In this document: piece after piece, positions 34,233-43,521 of the stretch
How the letters are laid out: each line of letters begins with the position of its first letter
How positions within the stretch are numbered: the stretch's first letter is position 1
Assembly: GCA_034506315.1 (NCBI GenBank)
Contig: JAPDPT010000025.1
Location: 1-44,270, forward strand
DNA length: 44,270 nucleotides
Reading direction: 5' to 3'
Source: a candidate division KSB1 bacterium
Lineage (GTDB): Bacteria; Zhuqueibacterota; Zhuqueibacteria; Oleimicrobiales; Geothermoviventaceae
Notes under the pieces: generated by a model
What the model saw: the letters and a program-made list of their open reading frames with translations, nothing else
What the model was told of the DNA's origin: nothing
Database searches by the model: none
Translations under genes and position numbers: made by a program

Positions 34233-35116
34233 CAGACGTGCTCCGCCTCAGCCACTCTTCTCTGCAGTAGAACGACGGCCAGGATCATCAGGGCGAAGGC
34301 AACCCCAAGGGTGGCGGCGTACCCCATGCGATAGAAATCGAAGGCCTGCCGGTAGATGTAGAGCACAGCGCTGAGGGTGCTGTTCTCCGGCCCCCCGTCG
34401 GTCATCATGTACGGCTCGATGAACAGCGAGAAGCCGCCGATCGTGCTGAGCACGATCACCAGCACCACGGTCGGATTGAGCATGGGCAAGGTGATCCGGC
34501 GGAACTTCTGCCACGCGTTGGCGCCGTCCAGCTCGGCCACTTCGTACAGGTCCTGGGGAATCGACTGCAATCCGGCAAGAAAGAGCACAATGTACAGGCC
34601 CACGTTTTTCCACGTCGCCATCAGGGCAATGCTGGGCATTGCCAGATTCCGGGAGGTAAGCCAGGGCAGCCGGGGTAGTCCGAGCTTGACGAGGAGCTGG
34701 TTCAGAATCCCGCTCTCGTACGAATAAATCTGCAGCCACACGAAGGACACGACCACGCCGCTGACCACGACTGGCAGAAAGTACGTCGCGCGGAAGAACC
34801 CGCGGCCGCGGATGTTCGCGTTCAACAACATGGCGAACACCAGGGCCAGGACCAGCTGCAGCGGGATGTGGATGCTGACGAACACGATCGTGTTGAGAAT
34901 GGCGCGCAGGAACCACTCGTCGCGCAAGAGCCGTGCGATATTGGCCAACCCTACCCACTCCATGGGCGTGAAGACGTCCCAGCGATGGAAGACCAGGAGA
35001 AGCGAAAAGACAAGGGGATAAGCGAGGAAAGCCAGGAAGTGCAGCACGTAGGGGAGAATCATCCCCAACGCAGCTCGCGAACGAGGATCGATCCAGCTCC
35101 TGCTACCCGTCCTCAT
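34232..35116 (-). CDS. sugar ABC transporter permease (MalF-type)
   Basis: A 294-residue CUT1 permease, partner of the next gene. Hydrophobic segments begin with LGMILPYVLHFLAFLAYPLV; the EAA loop is DLYEVAELDGANAWQKFRRI followed by TLPML. The ATG overlaps the binding-protein stop as ATGA, and its own TGA overlaps the next start. No ATP-binding subunit is encoded anywhere in the window, so the system probably uses a shared MsmX/UgpC-type ATPase encoded elsewhere, as many CUT1 importers do. Confidence 0.94.
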   Translation of the reverse strand: MRTGSRSWIDPRSRAALGMILPYVLHFLAFLAYPLVFSLLLVFHRWDVFTPMEWVGLANIARLLRDEWFLRAILNTIVFVSIHIPLQLVLALVFAMLLNANIRGRGFFRATYFLPVVVSGVVVSFVWLQIYSYESGILNQLLVKLGLPRLPWLTSRNLAMPSIALMATWKNVGLYIVLFLAGLQSIPQDLYEVAELDGANAWQKFRRITLPMLNPTVVLVIVLSTIGGFSLFIEPYMMTDGGPENSTLSAVLYIYRQAFDFYRMGYAATLGVAFALMILAVVLLQRRVAEAEHV

Positions 35117-36438
35117 CGCAGAATCTCCCGGGCCCGCCGAGCGGCGTCGTGAACCGCTTCCTCCGGGGACTTATGCCCGTAGAAACAACACGTCTCGAAC
35201 TCGTGAGAAATGGCGTCGAAGATCTCCTTGAGCTCCGGAACGGAGCCCGGACCCCGAATTCGCTGAGCGGCTTCCGCGAAGGGGATCATCCTCGGGTGGC
35301 TGTCGAAGTACGGGCGATAGTAGGAGGCATCCAGCAGGTCCCTCCGGACAGGCAGCTGACTACACATCGCCAGGAGCAGGGAATCGGCGTGGGGCGATAC
35401 CAGGAACTTCGCGAATTCCCATGCCTCGCGCGGCCTCCTTGTAGTGGTGAAGATGCCGATATTCTTCGGATCTCCGTAGGTGAAAGCAGGAAGACAGCTG
35501 GAGTCCGGGACGGGGATCGGAGCGTAATCGTATTCGAAGCCCGGGGGCTTGAAGCGCTCCACGTGCTCGATGTTCCAGGGACCCGCGGTGTGACAGGCGA
35601 CCTTTCCGAGCAGAAACGCGTCCACCTGGAACGTAGAGCGAGGGAAAAGCCCCCATGCGAAGCCCTCCCGGAAGAAGCGGAACACCTGCACCGCCGCTTG
35701 ATTGTCGAACAACACTTCCCTGTCGGCCACCAGCATCTGCCCCCGCGAGGCAGCCAGGTAGAAGGCGTAGAAGTCGAAGAAACGCAACCACCACTTCACC
35801 CGGTAGTCCACCAGCATGAGCCACTGGTCCGGCAGTCCGTCGCCGTCCAGGTCGCGCGTGATCCTCCTGCCTGCCTCCAAGAACTCCCCGTACGTGGCAG
35901 GGGGACGATCGTAGCCCGCCTGGCGGAACATCGCCACGTTGTACTCCAGCATGACCGGGTTGATCTTCCACGGGATTTCGTAAACGCCCCCGTCCGCCTG
36001 CCGATACTCCTCGATCAGCCCCTCCGGCAGCCGGGCTTGAACCAGCGAGTCAAAATCGGGGAAGGAGTGGAGGGGCAACAGTCCCCTGGCACGCACGAAC
36101 TGCGCCACGGCCCCCGGCCAGATGTTCGAGCAGACGTCGGGGGTGGTGCGTCCTGCGATGGCCGTAAGCAGCACTTCCTCCGTGGACTGGCTCTCCGGCA
36201 CGGGTTGCATCTCCACAGGAATGTCCGGATGGAGCCGGTTCCACTCGTCAACAAGCTTGCGGGCCAGCTCCACCTCTTGGGGGTTGGCGGCCGGCCAGTA
36301 GACCAGTCTGCCCCGGCCCGCACGCGATCCGCCTCGCTCTGAGCAGGCCGCTGCAAAAATCGCCACGCCGGCAACCAGGACCGACGTGGCGTGGACGAGG
36401 CGTCTCCGAAACGCGCTTTTCCCTCTACCCCACACCAC
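35113..36438 (-). CDS. sugar ABC transporter substrate-binding lipoprotein
   Basis: About 441 residues, family 1 extracellular solute-binding protein. A lipoprotein signal (VLVAGVAIFAAAC) is followed by LVYWPAANPQEVELARKLVD, WNRLHPDIPVEMQPVP, and the TTPDVCSNIWPGAVAQFV and YEIPWKINPVMLEYNV segments typical of oligosaccharide binders; the end EEAVHDAARRAREIL matches the usual last helix. The start is uncertain: GTG 36438 is one base after the PorV-like stop, GTG 36435 and TTG 36489 are alternatives, and none has a good ribosome-binding site. It should deliver imported oligosaccharides to the two permeases downstream. Confidence 0.92.
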   Translation of the reverse strand: MVWGRGKSAFRRRLVHATSVLVAGVAIFAAACSERGGSRAGRGRLVYWPAANPQEVELARKLVDEWNRLHPDIPVEMQPVPESQSTEEVLLTAIAGRTTPDVCSNIWPGAVAQFVRARGLLPLHSFPDFDSLVQARLPEGLIEEYRQADGGVYEIPWKINPVMLEYNVAMFRQAGYDRPPATYGEFLEAGRRITRDLDGDGLPDQWLMLVDYRVKWWLRFFDFYAFYLAASRGQMLVADREVLFDNQAAVQVFRFFREGFAWGLFPRSTFQVDAFLLGKVACHTAGPWNIEHVERFKPPGFEYDYAPIPVPDSSCLPAFTYGDPKNIGIFTTTRRPREAWEFAKFLVSPHADSLLLAMCSQLPVRRDLLDASYYRPYFDSHPRMIPFAEAAQRIRGPGSVPELKEIFDAISHEFETCCFYGHKSPEEAVHDAARRAREILR

Positions 36439-36439
36439 C

Positions 36440-37495
36440 TCAGAACACGATCCCAAGGGACACCCGTTGCACGTTCGAAAGGCGCCCAAAATCCGCCCAG
36501 GCGTAGTCGAATCGGACGATCACATTGCCCAGGAGTCGTTGGTTCACACCAAAGCCCGCCGTAAGACCTTCCTCGCTGTCGCGAAGGAAGAGGTTGTGAT
36601 AGCCGGCACGGAGGGCAATCCACTCGCGCCAGGCCCATTCCATTCCCAGATGCAAGCTTTCGGTGTTGTCCGAGGGATGAACGGCGTCCAGGGCAAGAGT
36701 CATGCGCTGCCAGTCGGATTGCAGGACCTCCATGGCCACTCCCGCTTGAAACGTGAGCGGTAGGGGCCAGGAGTCGGTGTGCAGGTCCGCGAAAATGCGC
36801 TCATTATTGCCCAGCTTGGTGGGCGAGATATCGTGGTAAACCAGAAGGTCCTTGCCCGTGAGTCGCATGTCCGTACCGAAATTCGTGAGGGCGGCCCCAA
36901 TGCGCAGGCCGTGGAAATCCGTGACGAACAGCGTGCCCAGGTCCAGCGCCACCGCCCAAGCGCTCTCTTTCCAGATGTGTTCGTAGATGTATTTCCCCGT
37001 GAAGCCAATGGAGAAGCGGTCGGTAATGGACAGACCATAAGACACCGCCAGGGCAAGATCCCCCGCCGAGAAGTATTCCCCAGTGCCTCCCGGCATCTCG
37101 ACGGTGGTCACCCGCATGTCGTCCATGGACAAGCTGGTGACGCTGGCTCCGAGAGTCCCCCATCTTCCGAGGGGGAGGACTGCGCCTGCGAAATCCAGGC
37201 GGGTGTCGGCAAGCCAATCCGTGTGGGTGAACACGACCTCGGGTCTACGGAGGCGCGGCAGTCCTCCTGGGTTCCAGTAGAGGGCTGTGGCGTCGTTCGC
37301 CGTGGCCACGAAGGCTCCCCCCATTCCGATGGCTCGGGGCCCGACCCCGATCTCGAGGAAGGGCGCCGCCACCATTGCCACCTTCGAGATACCGAGTTGG
37401 AATTGCGCGTGGCCGAAGCTGGCAGTCGCCGCCAGCCAGACCATCGCGACAACCGACCTTCCAAATCTGCGACCCATTGTACGCACTCGACTCAT
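36440..37495 (-). CDS. PorV/PorQ-like outer-membrane beta-barrel protein
   Basis: A 351-residue protein with a signal peptide ending near GHAQ and then the PorV/PorQ hallmark FLEIGVGPRAIGMGGAFVATANDATALYWNPGG (read in pieces around residues 45-77). The rest is strand-rich (TRLDFAGAVLPLGRWGTLGAS; VIVRFDYAWADFG) and ends in a phenylalanine, as FadL-like barrels do. PorV shuttles T9SS substrates to surface attachment, but here the gene sits in a nutrient-uptake locus, 33 bases after the large secreted protein, so it may serve that protein specifically. No other T9SS machinery gene is in the window. Confidence 0.87.
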   Translation of the reverse strand: MSRVRTMGRRFGRSVVAMVWLAATASFGHAQFQLGISKVAMVAAPFLEIGVGPRAIGMGGAFVATANDATALYWNPGGLPRLRRPEVVFTHTDWLADTRLDFAGAVLPLGRWGTLGASVTSLSMDDMRVTTVEMPGGTGEYFSAGDLALAVSYGLSITDRFSIGFTGKYIYEHIWKESAWAVALDLGTLFVTDFHGLRIGAALTNFGTDMRLTGKDLLVYHDISPTKLGNNERIFADLHTDSWPLPLTFQAGVAMEVLQSDWQRMTLALDAVHPSDNTESLHLGMEWAWREWIALRAGYHNLFLRDSEEGLTAGFGVNQRLLGNVIVRFDYAWADFGRLSNVQRVSLGIVF

Positions 37496-37528
37496 CCCGT
37501 CACCCTCGCAGGGCTTCAGCCGATGGAG

Positions 37529-40500
37529 TCACTTGATGACCGCGAACTTGCCGACCTTCGTGCCAATCCCTGGTGCATCGACATGATAGATGTAGACCCC
37601 GAAGGCGATGTCCTGCCCATCCTTGCTGGTGAGGTCCCACGGCTCTGCCCCGTCGTCCATGGCGCCCACATGCTCGATGGTGTCCACCAGATAGCCGCGG
37701 AGCGTGTAAATCCGGATGGTACAGCGGGGTGGCAGGTTCACAAAGTACAGCCGGCGTTCGCCACGCCCGAAGCGGAAGGGGCTGCGCGGCTCCCAAGAGG
37801 CCGTCACCACGTAGGGATTCGGCACCACGTCGATCTTATCCAGGGACCGGCGAGCCAGATCGACGTCGAATCGGCCAGCGCGCACCGTAAAGGTAAACGA
37901 GTCGCCCGTGCGGAAAGGCTTCGTGGTCACGATGCGGTACACGTCGCTGCCCGACGGCGGGATGACCTGCGGCTTCAGGGTATCCGTCTCGAAGGAGATC
38001 GCCCACGTGGTGGCCACGCGCAGTGGGTGCCGCGGATTGTCCACGAAGATCACGATGTTCTCGGTGGTATCCGGGGTCAGCGTTTGATCCCGCACAACGT
38101 CGCGGAAGAGAAACTTGGCCCGCTTGTTCTCGGTCAGGTTCCAGACCGTGAACTTCACGGGGGTCGCCGGGTAGCCGAGGACGGCATCGGAGCGATCGAT
38201 CACCTCGTCCGCAAAGCGGATCTCGTAGTCCGCAGGATAGGGGGTGTTCAGGTTCATCAGGGGATTGGTCTGGCTGGTGAACTTGGGATCGAAGGAGACC
38301 CATACCTTGTAATTGCACCGGCCAACGAGCCAGCCAGTGCGCGAATGATCGATGGCCACCTGCCGGTCGTTGTAGATGTTCAGCACCAGACCGTCGAACA
38401 GAGGGGACTCGGCCACCTCCTCGTAGATTGGTGCCTCGGGCACAACGAGAACCGAGTCGCTGGTTACGTCCCACACTGTGAAGAAAGGAACACCCCGGTT
38501 GTGGAAGTAGGAAGTATCGCGAAACGAGACGCAGTACCTGCGTCCGTCTTTCACGGAGTCGGGAACAACGAACTGGACCACGAGGCTGCCGGTACCCGCT
38601 CCCCGGAACCGCACCGAGTCGGCAAAGGACGGCGGCAAGTACCCCGCGGCGCGAGCACGCGGGGTGACCACGGCGGTGTTCACATCGGTCTGTACATTTC
38701 CGGCGATGTCCACCTTGATGACGCTGGGACACTCGCTGGGAGCAATCCCCTCTACCGCGCCGGTGACGGTGGTGTCCAAATAGCCTCGATCGTACGAGAC
38801 CACGGCGTAGTAGTAGGTCTGTCCGTTCTCGACATGTTCGTCGACGTACAGGTGGCGCAGCCCCGTGTCGTTCCCGAGGTCAAACTTGATGCCTTCCACG
38901 TCGATGGGGTGGAGTCCCTTGATGCCGTTGCGGAGATCAAACTGGGCGATGGGCTTGCGGAAGGTCAGACGTCCGTACGCGTCGGTAATCACCCGGGCCT
39001 CGAGGAATTCCGGCTCTGTACTTCGGTAGATGCGGTAGCCCTCAAAATCGTACTGCTGGAGGAACGGATCCCAGGAGCGCTCCGCACGGTCATCCCACAT
39101 CAAGGTCACGCGGCCATCGCCTGGGATGGCCACAAGCCTTGGCTTTTCCGGAGGCTTGGCGAAGCGGTAGTCGGCGTTGTAAATCTGCTGCACGGTCTTC
39201 TTGGTGCGAGCCAGGTCCTGTGCGTCCTCTGCAAAGAGCAGGGCCATCGAGTAGACCTCCGTCTGGCCCGCGTGCAGGGGGAAGGGACCCGACGAGAAGA
39301 ACATGCCGAGGTTGGCGGTCACTTGCAGAGCGTCCTTTGGCTGCGGGGCGGAACGGAACACCCGCCAGTTCTGCTCTTCGTTCCAGAGCTCGTAGGTGTG
39401 GACCGGGAAGATCAGGAAGCCGGTGAGCCCAATCTGATCGGATTCGTCCTTGTCCGTGTAGTCGAAATCGGGTTCCCCGGGGGTGGGGATGCCATCGGCC
39501 TCGCCTTCGTCGGGACCGGTGTAGCTGGCGTCGTAGGGACCCACACCGTCGGCGCCCACGTCGTCGTGCAGGGGCTCGCCGGGATCCCACTGGCCGTTCC
39601 CATTGAGGTCCTCGTAGCTGTCCCAGTCCTGATCCTCGTCGCCGGACCAGTGGGGTTTCGGCTCGCGATCGTAGAACGCACGGAAGGCATCCACATTGGC
39701 AACGCCGTAGGGGAAGGTGCTCAGCCACACGCCAGGACCGCTGTCCCGCCGCTCGTCAACCAGGCCATCGGAGTCATTGTCGAACCCGTCGACGAAGATG
39801 CCCGGGCTTTCCAGGAAGGCGAAACCGGCCACGCCCACGGGGGCCCATCGCCCCGGCGTGCCGAAACCGTCGTAGTCCCAGGCCCAGGCGATGTCCAGGA
39901 CGACGTCGTAATCGCCCGTGTCGTCGGAAGAGTCATCCGTCCCCCCGACACCCCAGTCGATGTAGAAGCAGAAGTAGGTGCTATCGTAGCTCGTCTTGCC
40001 CTCGTTGGTGATTTCGTAACGGGCGAAGATACAGTCCTCGGCCAGCACCTGGGACCACTGGAAGAGGCGCGCGGCCACCTCCAGGCCGAGACCTCTCCGC
40101 GTGGTATCGGTGGGATCCGGGAAGAAGTCCCACTCCTCATCGGGATCGTCGTCGAAGACAAAGTAGGTCTCCAGATCGGCGTTCATCACCCCCTTGCCAA
40201 AAAAGCCATTCCAGTAGCCGTCCCAGTCGGACGGGCGGTCGGGCCAGTGGGCAGGCCAGGTGTTCGGATCGTCGCTCATCGCGGGCTCACTGGAGCGGGG
40301 GTTAAAGTAGCCAGGAAGCGGCGCCCAGCCCCATAGCTCGTCCTTCGGCCCCTTGTCGACAAACTCACGGTACTGGGTTTCCATCGGATAGATCACCCGC
40401 CCATGACGATCCACGGTGCGAGCCTGGACCACAAGAGCCACGCCGTCTACGTACTGGTGTCCGGATCCCTTGGGCCACTCGCCCGATGGGCTATCGGGCC

Positions 40501-40675
40501 AATGGGCGATCTCGCCCCAATTGATGAAGATCGTCCGCACCAGATTCCCGTCCATGATCCCCTGACGGCGGTAGATCGGGTTGCCCACGTTGGGATCCGG
40601 CTTTCGCTGGGCGATCGCTGTCCCCCACAGGCTCAGGAAGATCAGGGCCATTACAAACTTGCGCCTGCCTGTCAT
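37529..40675 (-). CDS. large secreted protein with calcium-binding-like acidic repeats and T9SS-like C-terminus
   Basis: A 1048-residue protein from the ATG at 40675 (signal peptide RRKFVMALIFLSLWGTAIAQ); an earlier start at 40717 would bury the signal. The first half is rich in Trp, Asp and Gly and has acidic calcium-type loops such as DNDSDGLVDE and DLNGNGQWDPGEP. A fibronectin III-like region follows (KPRLVAIPGDGRVTLMWDDR; FEGYRIYRSTEPEF). The C-terminus (VVPNPYVVTASWEP ... FGVYIYHVDAPG) resembles a T9SS sorting domain. It lies between a TonB receptor and a PorV-like gene, where SusD would sit in Bacteroidetes. Function unknown; a surface glycan-capture partner of the receptor is a reasonable inference. 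Confidence 0.8.
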   Translation of the reverse strand: MTGRRKFVMALIFLSLWGTAIAQRKPDPNVGNPIYRRQGIMDGNLVRTIFINWGEIAHWPDSPSGEWPKGSGHQYVDGVALVVQARTVDRHGRVIYPMETQYREFVDKGPKDELWGWAPLPGYFNPRSSEPAMSDDPNTWPAHWPDRPSDWDGYWNGFFGKGVMNADLETYFVFDDDPDEEWDFFPDPTDTTRRGLGLEVAARLFQWSQVLAEDCIFARYEITNEGKTSYDSTYFCFYIDWGVGGTDDSSDDTGDYDVVLDIAWAWDYDGFGTPGRWAPVGVAGFAFLESPGIFVDGFDNDSDGLVDERRDSGPGVWLSTFPYGVANVDAFRAFYDREPKPHWSGDEDQDWDSYEDLNGNGQWDPGEPLHDDVGADGVGPYDASYTGPDEGEADGIPTPGEPDFDYTDKDESDQIGLTGFLIFPVHTYELWNEEQNWRVFRSAPQPKDALQVTANLGMFFSSGPFPLHAGQTEVYSMALLFAEDAQDLARTKKTVQQIYNADYRFAKPPEKPRLVAIPGDGRVTLMWDDRAERSWDPFLQQYDFEGYRIYRSTEPEFLEARVITDAYGRLTFRKPIAQFDLRNGIKGLHPIDVEGIKFDLGNDTGLRHLYVDEHVENGQTYYYAVVSYDRGYLDTTVTGAVEGIAPSECPSVIKVDIAGNVQTDVNTAVVTPRARAAGYLPPSFADSVRFRGAGTGSLVVQFVVPDSVKDGRRYCVSFRDTSYFHNRGVPFFTVWDVTSDSVLVVPEAPIYEEVAESPLFDGLVLNIYNDRQVAIDHSRTGWLVGRCNYKVWVSFDPKFTSQTNPLMNLNTPYPADYEIRFADEVIDRSDAVLGYPATPVKFTVWNLTENKRAKFLFRDVVRDQTLTPDTTENIVIFVDNPRHPLRVATTWAISFETDTLKPQVIPPSGSDVYRIVTTKPFRTGDSFTFTVRAGRFDVDLARRSLDKIDVVPNPYVVTASWEPRSPFRFGRGERRLYFVNLPPRCTIRIYTLRGYLVDTIEHVGAMDDGAEPWDLTSKDGQDIAFGVYIYHVDAPGIGTKVGKFAVIK

Positions 40676-40747
40676 CTCCGTTGCTCCGTGTGCTGGCCGA
40701 GAAAGTTCCCGTGCCATGACGTGCCTTGGCCAAACACTCCTGCTCCC

Positions 40748-43444
40748 TCAAAACTCCACGGCGAAGCCCACCTGTACCTCCCGCGGCGGCGAGTAAAAGT
40801 CCGGCCGGATGTAGTAATCTTCCAGCGTGTTCAGCCCGCGTGGCCGGAGCCCGCCCACGTAAAGGGGAGCCAGCGTGTAACCGGCCCGTCCCGTATCGGT
40901 GAAAACTTCCAGCTCGTTCAGGCGATCGAAGAGGTTCAGTACGCGGACGTACACCGTGGCGCCCAGCTTTCCTACCCGCAGGTTCCGATACGCGTAGAGG
41001 TCGAAGTTCAGGTAGAGGGGTTTACGGGCGGAGTTCTCCACGGCCGTCTGGATATTCTGGAAACTGGGGGTGTAGGGAAGCCCACTGCCGAGCCGCCCGA
41101 TGAGGCTGATCACAAATCGTTCGGGGTAACCCAGCGAAAGCGTGGCGTTCACCTGATGCCGGCGGTCCCAGTCCAGCGGCACCATCTGCTTCTCGGTCTC
41201 ACGCGGCGGGTCGGTCTGCTGGTCCAGGAAAGCCGTGTTCGGGTCGCTGGCATTGCCTTTGGCGATCTGGAACGTGTAATCGACCGTCGCTCCAATTCCG
41301 CCCGAATGCCTTTTCTCGAAGGCCAGCGTGAAGCCCTTGACTTGCCCATAGTCCCGGTTGATGTACCGACCGTAGCGGATCCCCTGCAGGGTCATCTTCA
41401 CTTCTGTGCCGAGCAGATTGCGGATGTCCTTGTAGTAGACCGTGGCATCCAGGGCGTAGTCCTGCCCGAGCTGCTGCTGTAGACCGATCTCGTAGATCAC
41501 CGTCTTCTGAGGTTTCAGCTCGGCATTCCCCACGGTATTGAGCAGGCTGTTGGGAGGCGGCGAAGGTGTGCTCTGCAACGGGTAGATGTCGAATTCCGGG
41601 TTCACGTACAGGTACTGAAAGTTCGGGATCTGGAAAAAGTGGCCGTACGAGAGGTGGAGCGCCCCTCGGTCTGAGATCGGGTAGGCCAGCCCAAACCTCG
41701 GGCTCAGCTGATAGCTTGGCTTGGCTGAAAGGCGAGGCGAGATGTCGGGCTGGCGGAAATCTACCGGCACCTCGCCATCCGGGTCGAAGTAGTCGAAGCG
41801 GACGCCTGCGTTCACGATCAAATAGTCGAACTCCATCTTGTCCTGGACGTAGGCGGACGCCTCGATGGGGAAGTGCTCGTACCGGTTGTTGTTGAACGTC
41901 GTGATGGGGGCAATCCTTTCTGGCAACTCCGGGATCACCTCGTACTCGTGCAGCCACAGCCGATGCCGTCGCACCTCCACGCCCGTCTTGAGCTGATGCT
42001 GGCGGGTGACCTGACTGGTGAGGTCCAGCTTGCCGAGGACGGTCGTTGTGGAGCGCCGGAAGTGCCACATCTGCATGCCCCCGCTCAGGTACGCATTGGC
42101 CCCCGTGTCCTGGAGCCGCATCCGCGACACGTACCGGCTATCGAACGGGTCCTCGTACACATACTGACGGTAGCGGGTGTCAAAGTACGCCGCTTTCAGG
42201 GTGAAGAAGCTCCGATCGCTCACCACGTGGGTCCAGGAGAGGCTGTGGTCGGAACTGCGACGGAAGTGGCGGTAGTTGCCGTCCGGGTTCAGCCGGAAGC
42301 GATGGTCGTAGTACTGCATGTCCTGGCGCTGAGCCAGAAGCTCGTAGCTCAGCTTGTCCGCCGGACGAGGCCGGAAGGTCAGCTTGAGCTGGCCGGTGAG
42401 GCGGAGGTTCGGGCTCATGGGAACGGCCTCCGCCTGCTCGATGAGGCGGCGCGCCAGCTCCTCGCTGAACGAATAGACCTTGCCGTGCGACATCACCACC
42501 CACTTCGACGGATCGTCGGCGGTAAAATCCGAGTGGTCGCTGGGCACGAACACCTTCTTGCCGTAGATGTAGCCCTCGTCGTAGTAGTAGCGGCCCAGGG
42601 CGAAGAAGCTCAGTTTGCCTCCGGCCAGCGGCGCAGGCCCGCTGAGGCTGGCCTGAAGACTGTACACAGGGTTCCATCCATCGATATTCCAGAAGATGCG
42701 CCGGTGGGAACTCACGTAGTCTCCTAAATAGGCCTCCACGCGGCCCTCATACCTGTCGCTCCCCTCCTTGGTAACGATGTTCACCACGCCCGACATCGCC
42801 TGGCCGTACTCCGCGTTGAAGGTGCCGCTGATGACCTGCAGCTCTTGAATGGCGCTATTCTCCACCTCGACCGCGTACGAGCCGGAGTAGACGTCGTTCA
42901 CCGGTACACCGTCGATCATGTAGACCACTTCCCCCAGGCGACCACCCCGGAAGTGGCCCTCCACCACCCCGGCCTGCAGATTGACGACGTCCTCAAACCG
43001 CTCCACCGGGAGCCTCTGGATGACGTCGGAGCCCACCACGGCCTCCGTGGAGGTGAGGTCCCTCTGGACCAACGGTCGCTCCGCCACAACCGTCACTTCC
43101 CGGCCGAGCTCAATCACCGTCCGGCGCAGCTGGAAGTTGATCGTGGTGGTCTTGTCGATGGAGATGCGGACGTTGCTCACCACCACGGGCTGATAGCCGA
43201 TCATCTGGGCACGCACCGAATACACCCCCGGAGGCAGATTGAGGACCAAGTAGTTTCCCTCGAGATCCGTGGCTGCCCCCAGGGTTGTACCCTCGACGAT
43301 TACGTTCACGCCGGGCAGGGGCTCACCCGTCTCCTGATCCGTAACCTTGCCCGCCAGCTTGCCGGTCGTCCCTGCGTACGCGCTGACCACTGCGGCCATT
43401 GTCAGGCCCAGAACCGCTAACCAGAGCGGGCGCCCTGTACTCAT
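40748..43444 (-). CDS. TonB-dependent outer-membrane receptor (SusC-like, with CarboxypepD-regulatory-like domain)
   Basis: An 898-residue active transporter. Signal peptide (PLWLAVLGLTMAAVVSAYA), then a carboxypeptidase-regulatory-like domain (about 28-108: GKLAGKVTDQETGEPLPGVN, GTTLGAATDLEGNYLVLNLP), a plug domain (about 120-235: YMIDGVPVNDVYSG, EVISGTFNAEYGQ-like sequence, GVVNIVTKEGSDRYEG), and a 22-strand barrel ending in VQVGFAVEF. The domain order is that of SusC-type importers, but it is shorter and no SusD follows. The ATG is eight bases after GGGAG. It would import oligosaccharides, and the genes downstream supply capture, inner-membrane transport and cleavage. Confidence 0.93.
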   Translation of the reverse strand: MSTGRPLWLAVLGLTMAAVVSAYAGTTGKLAGKVTDQETGEPLPGVNVIVEGTTLGAATDLEGNYLVLNLPPGVYSVRAQMIGYQPVVVSNVRISIDKTTTINFQLRRTVIELGREVTVVAERPLVQRDLTSTEAVVGSDVIQRLPVERFEDVVNLQAGVVEGHFRGGRLGEVVYMIDGVPVNDVYSGSYAVEVENSAIQELQVISGTFNAEYGQAMSGVVNIVTKEGSDRYEGRVEAYLGDYVSSHRRIFWNIDGWNPVYSLQASLSGPAPLAGGKLSFFALGRYYYDEGYIYGKKVFVPSDHSDFTADDPSKWVVMSHGKVYSFSEELARRLIEQAEAVPMSPNLRLTGQLKLTFRPRPADKLSYELLAQRQDMQYYDHRFRLNPDGNYRHFRRSSDHSLSWTHVVSDRSFFTLKAAYFDTRYRQYVYEDPFDSRYVSRMRLQDTGANAYLSGGMQMWHFRRSTTTVLGKLDLTSQVTRQHQLKTGVEVRRHRLWLHEYEVIPELPERIAPITTFNNNRYEHFPIEASAYVQDKMEFDYLIVNAGVRFDYFDPDGEVPVDFRQPDISPRLSAKPSYQLSPRFGLAYPISDRGALHLSYGHFFQIPNFQYLYVNPEFDIYPLQSTPSPPPNSLLNTVGNAELKPQKTVIYEIGLQQQLGQDYALDATVYYKDIRNLLGTEVKMTLQGIRYGRYINRDYGQVKGFTLAFEKRHSGGIGATVDYTFQIAKGNASDPNTAFLDQQTDPPRETEKQMVPLDWDRRHQVNATLSLGYPERFVISLIGRLGSGLPYTPSFQNIQTAVENSARKPLYLNFDLYAYRNLRVGKLGATVYVRVLNLFDRLNELEVFTDTGRAGYTLAPLYVGGLRPRGLNTLEDYYIRPDFYSPPREVQVGFAVEF

Positions 43445-43485
43445 TCGACGCTCCCTCGACCTGTTTGTCGCTCAAAGATACGAAA

Positions 43486-43515
43486 GAGGGGCGCGGACCC
43501 GTGCCCGCGCCCCTC
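43486..43515 (-). terminator. stem-loop terminator after the T9SS-tailed gene
   Basis: GAGGGGCGCGG (43486-43496) and CCGCGCCCCTC (43505-43515), an 11-pair GC-rich stem with an 8-base loop, followed on the minus strand by TTTCGTATCTTT. It begins six bases after the stop at 43522 and lies 41 bases upstream of the TonB receptor start. It may separate the partial gene from the locus or only attenuate read-through. Confidence 0.75.
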
Positions 43516-43521
43516 CCTAAC

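Noticed and set aside
36779..40336. A 1185-codon open frame on the plus strand opposite the 1048-residue and PorV-like genes
   Set aside because: Its protein is His/Arg/Val-rich with no domain or signal, it runs across two genes that have clear signal peptides and family motifs on the other strand, and long antisense frames are expected in GC-rich genes.
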